NCBI GenBank assembly: GCA_019915135.1
Contig: JAHLMK010000023.1
Location: 186,001 to 250,000, forward strand
Source of the DNA: Strobilurus pachycystidiatus
Taxonomy: Eukaryota; Basidiomycota; Agaricomycetes; Agaricales; Physalacriaceae
Length of the DNA stretch: 64,000 bases
Reading direction: 5' to 3'
Part shown: positions 56,676 through 64,000 of the stretch, piece after piece
Layout: each line of letters begins with the position of its first letter
Numbering within the stretch: the stretch's first letter is position 1
Made by a program: the position numbers and the translations under genes
The notes under the pieces: model-generated
Databases searched by the model: none
What the model was told of the DNA's origin: nothing
Seen by the model: the letters and a program-made list of their open reading frames with translations, nothing else

Positions 56676-57376
56676 TGGTCTCCTTTCATGCGTAGGGCAG
56701 GAACGTGCGAAGTCTGAGACAGGCTATATGAGTATCAATGATGGAAACGGTGTACAAAAAACTTACAATGATGAATGGAATTGTACGGGAAGCTCCTGGG
56801 TAATTCACGTCAGATGTGTTTCGTGAGCTGAGAGGGTAGCTGGCTTACAGGCGATGCGCCACTTGCATATGGCACGGAAAGACCAGTGAGCTGATCTATA
56901 CCCTCGTTCAGCAACAGAGCAGAGATACAGTTTTCTGACCTACCTGTAGTCAAGCCTGATGGATATTGATGAGACACATTCGATGAAGTATAGGGTTGAG
57001 TAAGTAACACGGAAGGATTTGAGTAGCCAGGTTGTTCGAGTTCCTGGATTTTGGTCTCCAGCAGCGCAATCTGTTCCTCCAGTAGCTGGGTGCGCGTCAC
57101 GCCAACATCGGCATATTCGCAATCGCGAAAACCTTCAGATAACGAACACGGCCCACATCGTGGCTTCAAACCATCACACTTCTATAAAGGTGGCTTAGCA
57201 CTACCACGAATGACAGAAGTGAATCCGACCGACGATTTTCCGACGTCTCTATTAGGTGAATAAGTAACAAAAACGGACAACAATTGGAAGCGAGGGTTAC
57301 TGACGCAGTTCAAGCAAGCCGAGCCCTTATGAAGCGGAGAAGAGCTATCTTGTCGACGAGAATTGGGGGATGGCAT
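56676..57376 (-). pseudogene. 5' half of a Zn2Cys6 regulator gene, cut by the transposon
   Basis: Carries the DNA-binding half only. MPSPNSRRQDSSSPLHKGSA leads to CLNC, a 15-base exon encoding RRRKI, then KCDGLKPRCGPC and FRDCEY, so the six zinc-binding Cys are kept. The coil VGVTRTQLLEEQIALLETKI follows, then a linker in small exons (LTGLSVPYASGASP, ELPVQFHSS). Coding signal ends at the right end of the element; the last bases before it hold a possible FLPYA followed by a stop, out of frame with the predicted exon chain. Together with 37236-38614 it would make a full regulator paralogous to the gene at 32277-34242. A zinc-finger-only peptide could act as a competitor, but this is untested. 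Confidence 0.78.
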
Positions 57377-58384
57377 TGTAGCTTGATGGATACAGCGCCC
57401 AAACGCGCCATCTTTTATACTGACGCACTCAGGAGGAAATCTTCGCGTGAAAAAGCCTCCGAATTGTCCAGATCCAAAGCACGATTGCGGCGACGCGCTC
57501 AGAGTGAGATGATGAACAGGGCAGAATCGGATGAAATTGAATCAGCCTGCGTTTCGAAGCAGGTGTAGGACCACCAAAGGAACTTGCCAGCGTCGTGTTA
57601 TAGCATGACCAGCGTCGTAAACAGTGTATTGGGCCTCAGTTCGATAAGGTGATATGCATCATCAACCAGAAGATTGCCTTGATCAACGGACCGAACCTCC
57701 AACTGTGGCCGTTTCCGAGCTTCGCGAGCGTGGGCCATGAACGAATGAAGCCCGGGGAGTGCAGACAAGCGTGGACAACATTGACAAGGTCGTCAAGGTG
57801 GGTAGTAAGATCAACCACACTTCCCGAGCTTCCCCACTTCTCCTCGGCAAATATCGGCCAGGTTCCAGTGCGGAATTTGCCGAATGGCGTATAGAACCTT
57901 CGCCGCTCGCGCCACCTTACGACCGCTGGACGACGCAGGGCTCTGAGACAGGTTTCATTTTCACGATAGCTACTCGCGAGTCAGAGTCGCATGGTTTCAT
58001 GTATGGTTCGAGACACCGTGTTCCTTGAGCTATTCAACTTCTGTGGGGTCAGAGCCCTGCGTATACCTCATCATCCTCCTTGAGAGATACGCCCAGGATG
58101 CGCATTGATTGAATCGTGACTGAACTTACACGGAATAAAATTTGCCCTGAAGGCAGTGAAGGCACTGGAAGTTTTGCCCGTGGCCCCCCGTCGGAATTCC
58201 CGGTTCACACCCCGGTGAAAATCATCTATGTAATCAATTAGCATTCAGGAAATGAAAAACGCGGTCGAAAGGTATTGAGCTACACATGGACTCGACGACA
58301 GTATGGTTTCTGAGTACACGCAGACGCGTCCGCATTTGAATAGGTACTTATACAGATGCTCAACTAGAAACAACAAAACACGGC
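57377..58384. other. Intergenic region with an isolated open frame
   Basis: About 1 kb. A plus-strand open stretch at 57759-58028 reads KVVKVGSKINHTSRASPLLL and FAEWRIEPSPLAPPYDRW, but I find no start, partner exon or domain. Two inverted 13-base copies of CGCAGGGCTCTGA lie near 57936 and 58048. Possibly a gene remnant. Confidence 0.35.
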
Positions 58385-60086
58385 TCACAGCCGCTGCCAG
58401 ACCTCGCCCTCCTGCACTGGCCACTTCAGATTATCTCGAGTATGCTCTGCAGTCGGTGTCAGACCATCTGCAGTCGGAGTCTGTGCATCATCCCACTCGA
58501 AACTCCCCCTGCGTGCCCAGTCACCTTTACCGCCTCGCTCATCCTCCATCAATCCTTCCTTTTCTTCGCCGTGTGACTTCATCAGTTTGCCCAGCCGCCG
58601 CTGTAATTGTGGACCCAACGACGCATGGCGAGACAAGCCCAGCCTCCCTCCTCCTCCTCCTCCACTTTCGCTACCGTTCATCTCACCCATGAGGACTTGA
58701 ACGCTCTCCGGTCGTTTGCGCCCACTGAGACTCGGAGGCGTCGGGTAGTGCACACTCCTGCTCCTGCCGACCGTCCCTCTGACAAACACACCGTCCTCGC
58801 TAAGCGCAGGATGTCGCGGTGGTTTCGGCGTGGCGCTACCATCTTCGCTCAGCGCAGGATGCCGCGGCGGAGGCGCCTTCGGCTTCGGCTTGGCCAGCGC
58901 CACCTGTTCAAGAGACGTAGCGGACATGGGCGGGGAGGGAAGGACATTGTTTCTATCGCTTCCGCTTCCGCTCCCGCTGCTACTACCGGTACCGCTCCCA
59001 CTCGATGTCGACTCGGGTTTGTTGTGTGACGACGACGAGGGTATGATTGTACCGTTGTGGCCGCTGGAGGACTTGAGAACCTGCATGACACGCTCCCGCT
59101 CCAAAGACACTTCAGCCCGCTTCATTGCGCTTCCGGCCTTGCTGGCCTGGATGCTCTGCTTCATCAGCGTTGATGTGTGTGATTTAGGTTTCGGGGGTAG
59201 GGCAGGTGGTCGCCGTGGCGGCGGAGGGGTAGGGATGGCTTGGGCTAGCGGCTTTCGAGGCGGTAGGCTGGGTGCATCTCTCGTCGGCGATGTGGATCCG
59301 GGCCTTGGAGGAGGCAAGGGGCTGAGAGGTGTGGTCCGCGCGGGTAACGATCGGGATGGCGGTAGAGATGATGGATGGACGGGAGGAGCTGGTTGCCTTG
59401 ATGGTGACGGAAGCGGTGGCGAAAACGGCCGGCGAGTGGGAGATGTTGATCCAGGACGTGATGTGGTGGCAAATGGATTATTGGGGCGATGGGCTGGCGA
59501 AAAAGGATTGGTGGAGCCTGTGGCAGGGGCGATGCTGGGCTTTGGAGGCGTAGGTAGTTGGACTGCACGCGACAAAATCAGCAACATAACGCTACAGGAA
59601 AAGGAGTTAGCTACCTGCCGATGGCTGCGATTGCACGTTGTAGCCTGTGAGAATGTCAGCACGTAACTCGATGGTAATCAAAATTTATTTAACGGACTGG
59701 TAGTCGGACTTGTTGTCAACTGTGTGAGTCGTGCTGCATACAGGACGAGTGAGCAACACGGACTGGCCGACACACTGCCACGTACGTTGCACAAATGCGA
59801 GCGACCTATCCACTCCATTCCCTTGCGTCTGAGCGTGCATCAAAAGGCGCATTGCCGCATAGAACTGGCCCCGTGTAAGAGTGTCCCCAGCCTTCATCCC
59901 GGGAGAGAACAAGCGCAGGACATCGTCGATAGGTGCATCCGGGTAGCGCCCTTTGAGCCATGCACGGGTCTCGCGAACGCTCAGATCATCGCCGTCCGGA
60001 GCAAGGTCATCGAGCACGACAGTGTACTGCGCGTACTCGTCATCGCTGAGGGCAGATACGTGTAGAGAGAGCCGTCTGTTGCTCAT
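58385..60086 (-). CDS. EH-domain protein with Pro-rich, NPF-containing tail
   Basis: Probably an endocytic or vesicle-traffic adaptor. The N-terminal exon (MSNRRLSLHVSALSDDEYAQ) holds an EH-like domain: LDDLAPDGDDLSVRETRAWL, DDVLRLFSPG, TRGQFYAAMRLLMHAQ, VDRSLAFVQ. A long intron and a small exon (YNVQSQPSA) follow, then a large exon with two NPF motifs (STNPFSPA, NNPFATTS), which are EH-domain ligands, and many Pro-rich SH3-type motifs (LPPKPK, APPPRHPALSED, twice). A charged helix (RAEVSLERERVMQVLKSS) sits centrally. About 510 residues. The EH assignment rests on motif spacing, not a full alignment. Confidence 0.72.
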
Positions 60087-60307
60087 GAAATGAAGAGAGG
60101 TTGGGTTTCTGAGTAGATGCAAGCAGGCAAATCGTGGTAGCTGTCAAGATCGAACACGGTGCGGTAGTATCAATCCCCCTTATGTCATCGGGTATACATG
60201 CATTCCTTGCCAAGTCCCCACATTCACTTGGATCACTACACTAACACACGCAAGTAGCTCTAATATAACTGGATTGCTTCAGTCCGGCTCCTGTAGAGAC
60301 ATCCAAC

Positions 60308-62004
60308 TACATAGGAGGTCGTATAGGTGCACTACCTTTTTCCTGAGCAGTCCGCAAGCTAAAAAAGCCAATAAGAATTCCGCAATGAAATCGGGGGGTC
60401 GTGCAATGTAACGCACCTATAGTCATCTCCGTTCTGGGTGATATATCTCACCCAAGGCAATGCTTGGTATCCGCTCTTCTCGACGATCTTCAAGTACCGG
60501 ACTTGGATACCGCTAACGGTGAAGTAGGGGATCTCGAACTTGACAGTGATGGGGGCGCGTTTCTCGACTTCCTGCTCTGGAAGGAAGGAAGAGGGCGTCA
60601 ATGATCTGGCAAACGGTGTGTAGACGACGACTAACCGCCTTTCACGCTGGGAAGCCCGAAGTGCGCGCGCATCAAGAATTCTTTGCCCCCTCCTAGTGAC
60701 TTGATCTTCCACACAAACGCGCTTTTGTCGGGCGCATACTGCACGCTGCCAGTCGAAGCCTGTCTGGTGTCAACACGATATACGAAATGCAGATATTAGT
60801 GAGAATCTCACTCTGAACTTCGGACTGTCTGCATCATCCGGCACGGGCACATAGATCTCCACATTGCTCGCCGTGCTTCGCCTCTTGAACTGCGCGACGA
60901 CCTTCACCACATACTCGACCCTGCTCCCGCGATGGCTCTCCACGGCGGCCTCGACCCATATCAGCGGCTTCACCGGCGTGCTGAGGCGGTACGACATCAA
61001 CTCGAACTCGCCGTCCGGCGGGATGAACGAGATCGTCCGGTCGTTCTCGAACCGGGACAGGCGCACACATTGGTGGAACTTGACGTCCTCCATCTCGATC
61101 GCCTTTCCGCGCGCAGCTAATGGGTGCGTGAGTGGGGATGGGAGGTATAGATAGGTGGTCAACTCACTCCTCCCCGTGCTCTCGAACATGACTTTGTCGT
61201 TGAGACCCAGACGCAGCTCCGGCATGCCGCTTAGGTAGCACTTCATCTTCACAGCACCCAGGATCTCAGAGCGCACCACGTTCCCATTCGCGTTCACCTG
61301 TCGATTGATTATGATTCAACAAATACAAGATCCAATTGACAACGCACCAGCAGGTTGACGCTCTCGATGACATCCAAGAAAACCTCGTTCTTCCTATACT
61401 TGATGCCCTCTGTCCGCCACGACACCGCATTCGTAACACTCTGCGGCACGCGCACCTGCAGCTCCAGCTTGTGCGATTCCTGCGTGATGTATCTGCAAGT
61501 TCAGTCAGCCATCCCCCGCGTCGTGTCGATAAATGCAGGATAGACACACTCCTGCAGGATCTTGCTCTCCGTCGTCTGCGGGTACCCAAAGTCCATCATC
61601 TCGTCCATCAGCTCATATATAATCACGAAATTATCGCGTATGCTCTCCTCCTCCAGCTCCTTGAAGTACTCCACGAGCACCTGCGTGAGCCGGTGCAGGA
61701 AGATGACCGTCTCCGCGGCGTTGGAATTGCGTTTTGAGAGCGCGAGCACTAGATCCAGATCCCCTGGTCTCGTTTGATATCTTACAGAGCAATAGACTCA
61801 CTCACAGTAAAGGTTGGAATGCCGTATATGAACATAGTTGACGCCCTCGCGCGAGAAACACGGTGTGACCTGCTGGCCCTCCTCTTCGATGTCGAGCACG
61901 AACGGCAGGAACTTCTCCACGTATGAGGGCGAGACGTCGTCCCTGTACGTCCGCTGGATGAGCGGCTTGCCCTTGAGGTCGAGAATGGCGATTAGGGAGG
62001 TCAT
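60308..62004 (-). CDS. APM1: AP-1 clathrin adaptor medium (mu) subunit
   Basis: Medium subunit of AP-1, sorting cargo with YxxPhi signals at the trans-Golgi and endosomes. The N-terminal longin-type domain starts MTSLIAILDLKGKPLIQRTY, followed by FKELEEESIRDNFVIIYELM and DEMMDFGYPQTTESKILQE. The mu homology domain has VTNAVSWRTEGIKYRKNEVF, DVIESVNLL, LSGMPELRLGLNDKVMFEST, KFHQCVRLSRFENDRTISFI, PPDGEFELMSYRLSTPVKPL, QFKRRSTASNVEIYVPVPDD, HFGLPSVKG and YLKIVEKSGYQALPWVRYIT. The last intron gives SLRTAQEKGSAPIRPPM, stop at 60308-60310; this tail is longer than the usual end. About 440 residues. No key residue missing. Confidence 0.95.
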
Positions 62005-62203
62005 GGCGGTGGTGGTACAATTACAAGTTATATTGGGCTGCCTAAACGGGAAAGCCCAGCGGGCCGCCGATGCCCGCCATAACAGCGCGCCCCAGTGTTT
62101 CTTCTACTTTGCAACGAAGAGATTGAGAAAATAATATTACGACTATTGTATCGAACCCATAAGAAGCGTCTGCCATATAAGCTGGTATCTAAAATTACAC
62201 AAA

Positions 62204-63714
62204 TCACGAATCCTTGCCTCCCCCCCACCCAAACCCAAACCACCCCGTACTGCTACTTCGTTCCGGACTCTTCGCCTTCTTCGGCAGCAGAGGCGCCGTC
62301 TCCCCCGAGTCAATCGGCAACGAATTCACCCTCTGGATCCCCCGACTCCGCACATCACCCTCCACCGCACTCTCCAGCGCGTTCGCCAGCGCCACACGCA
62401 CCAGTATGGGATCGGGGTCTTCGTCGCTCACTACGAGGCCCGGGACCTCCTCGTCGTACCCCGCACCAACCGCATTGGTATACGAGTCCCCATCCGGCAC
62501 CAGGGGGAGCGGGTCCCCAAAGTCGTCTATACCAAGACGGCGCTGCCGGATCTTCCACGATATACACATGACGAGAAGGGTGCCCTGCATGATCCCCGCG
62601 ACGGCGAATGTTATCCAGCCTTTCAGGTGGGTGAAAGGTTAGGTTGGGTGAGTGAAAGAGATGTGGGGAGACGTACTAGTCCAATTCGTCCCCGGCCTAA
62701 GAGCGATGCTCAGCACCATCAAGACAGCACCGGGGCTCTGGATGAGCATCATCGGGATGCTCAGCGCGCCGACGAGCTTCGCTCTGTACGTGTGCGCGAT
62801 CTGGGGCGCGTACTGAATGGCAGCGAGGATGGCGGACGAGACGCCGAGGAACGTCGCCCACCGCTGCGTCAGCGTGGGCTGGGCGGTCGAGATGAGGAAG
62901 ACGGTCGCGAATGTGATGATGAACCTAGAACACGGACGATGAACAAGGAAAGGAGACGGGATGGGTAACATACAAGTGAGCTGCAACCACCCAGCTCAGG
63001 AGGATGGACTGCCGCCATTCCGAGCTTTTCGTGGGGGTCTTGATGTGCAGTGGGGGTCGGGTGTCGTGAGTGTCGATGTCGATCTCGTGGTATTTGAGAT
63101 GTGCGGGGTAGTATAGCATGTACAGCACCATCCTACATAGAAGAAGAAGAATGAATGAGTGCGTGATAAGATATAGGCGATGCACGCACACGAAAGTGAA
63201 CATCGCCCATTGCAGTCCGACTTGAATGACCCCGGCGGTCATCTCCAAGCAACTGCTTAAGCTCTATGCAGGGGGGACTCGTCAAGACGCTAACGCCAAA
63301 GGCGAATTTGATAAACACACAAGGATACGGCAGCAGCGCACGATGCTCCATTGCATGGTGACCCTGCAGAGGCGACGTGAAGCTACGTCGCGTAATGGAC
63401 TCGGAGGCATACATGTTCAACATCCCCGCTGCCGACGACGTCGAGCCCAGGAGGAGGAACCACGGGCTGAAGCCTTCCGAGGACCCTTTCTGGATGATCC
63501 TCAGGTGCTGCGAACTGTCAGCACAAGTACGTCCCCCACACTATCACCGTGCGCACCTGTGGCACATACGAAATAACAAGCCCACAGCATAGTCCAAAGG
63601 TGAGTGTTGCCGTGAACCAGTCATGGTGCTGAAACCAGATGAACAAAGTGTAGTGGGAAAAGAGAGGGGAAAGAGACGAACGGGACGGCAAGTGTCCTCA
63701 GGCTCTCGCAGCAT
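62204..63714 (-). CDS. PQ-loop repeat membrane protein
   Basis: Seven-helix membrane protein of the PQ-loop/MtN3 group, whose members carry amino acids or sugars across vacuolar/lysosomal membranes. The short first exon (MLREPEDTC) joins to HHDWFTATLTFGLCCGLVIS with YVPQ, then HLRIIQKGSSEGFSPWFLLL (first PQ motif), GVIQVGLQWAMFTF, a loop with HLKYHEIDIDTHDTRPP, and RWATFLGVSSAILAAIQYAP with PQIAHTYRAKLVGALSIPMM (second PQ motif). After another helix (AVAGIMQGTLLVMCISWKI) comes a long cytosolic tail (LGIDDFGDPLPLVPDG ... FGWGGGKDS). About 420 residues in about eight exons. The exon chain is clear except the first join (donor GTTCGT). Substrate unknown. Confidence 0.85.
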
Positions 63715-63816
63715 GGTGGCAGTGGCAGGTCAAGAGAAGAAACACGTGCATGGCCTGTGTAGACTGCGTCCTTGTTGGGAACTGGGACATGTTGTTATGG
63801 CTTGAGGCACCTGCAC

Positions 63817-63912
63817 GGCGCTATAGCCAAGTGGTTACGGCGACAGATTCGAATCACTTGATGTTTCATCTGTTCCTCTTTGAGGGCGCAGGTTCAAATC
63901 CTGCTGGCGTCG
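63817..63912 (+). tRNA. tRNA-Ser(CGA) with intron
   Basis: Acceptor stem GGCGCTA pairs with TGGCGTC (two G-T pairs), discriminator G. D stem GCC/GGC. Anticodon stem ACAGA/TCTGT encloses TTCGAA, a 14-base intron (TCACTTGATGTTTC) and A, so the anticodon is CGA. A long variable arm (CCTC-TTT-GAGG) marks a class II Ser tRNA. T arm GCAGG-TTCAAAT-CCTGC is perfect and forms the B box. T runs follow about 20 bases after the end as a Pol III terminator. Confidence 0.93.
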
Positions 63913-64000
63913 CTTAGAGCTCCGCTGTAAAGTTTTGAACTTTTGGCGTTACTAAAAGTTTTCCAATACTACCACGGTAGTACCAGGGCCAGGCCCCAGG

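Noticed and set aside
38607..56683. Target-site duplication at the element borders
   Set aside because: Eight-base and shorter words on the two sides do not match in any register I tried.
56357..56689. Minus-strand open frame made of Leu/Glu/Ser repeats
   Set aside because: It is a translation of the subterminal hexamer array and the inverted repeat.
58190..58240. tRNA-like GGTTCACACC with flanking complementary bases
   Set aside because: Only a T-arm-like hairpin is present; no acceptor, D or anticodon stems fit around it.
58830..59666. 278-residue plus-strand Gly/Arg-rich open frame
   Set aside because: Antisense shadow of the Pro/Ser-rich exon of the EH-domain gene.

Overview
The window is nuclear DNA of a filamentous basidiomycete, most likely an Agaricomycete. 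Almost every gene is cut by many short introns (about 45-60 bases, GT-AG). The gene set (laccase-type multicopper oxidase, sedolisin, delta-12 desaturase, NIMA kinase, Zn2Cys6 regulators) is fungal, and the CxC2 + KDZ transposase is typical of mushroom-forming fungi. Gene ends below come from reading splice sites by eye, so inner exon borders are approximate.

Bases 1-38,600 are mainly ordinary housekeeping and secreted-enzyme genes: an FtsJ-type rRNA methyltransferase (partial), a disordered Ser/Pro-rich protein, a laccase-like protein that has lost most copper ligands, mitochondrial ribosomal protein bL28m divergent from phosphoglycerate mutase, Sec61 alpha, a sedolisin, a fatty acid desaturase, an unrecognised protein, inositol-pentakisphosphate 2-kinase, a Spo7-like protein, mitochondrial ferredoxin, zuotin, an M28-like secreted protein and a hotdog thioesterase. 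After about 2.4 kb with no convincing gene come a Zn2Cys6 regulator, a NIMA-type kinase on the opposite strand, and the 3' half of a second Zn2Cys6 regulator.

Bases 38,615-56,675 form one large DNA transposon of about 18 kb. Its ends are near-perfect 62-base terminal inverted repeats, followed inward by long arrays of degenerate ACTCGA-type hexamers in opposite orientation. It carries a CxC2-KDZ transposase, a small unknown gene, three members of an unrecognised protein family in tandem, a roughly 970-residue Spt5-like NGN/KOW protein, another small gene and a gene with a homeodomain-like segment. Genes left of centre run on the minus strand and genes right of centre on the plus strand; a 55-base-arm hairpin lies between the two groups. 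The element sits inside a minus-strand Zn2Cys6 gene: the zinc-finger half is on its right (57,376-56,676) and the regulator-domain half on its left (38,614-37,236), in the correct order. The flanks show no clean target-site duplication and are not a seamless join, so the history is not a simple recent insertion.

Bases 57,377-64,000 return to ordinary genes: an EH-domain/NPF protein, the AP-1 mu subunit and a PQ-loop membrane protein, all minus strand, and an intron-containing tRNA-Ser(CGA). The EH/NPF protein and AP-1 mu both belong to clathrin-linked traffic.

The two most interesting signals are the multi-gene KDZ element and the laccase paralogue that keeps its type 1 copper site while its trinuclear oxygen-reducing cluster has been dismantled.
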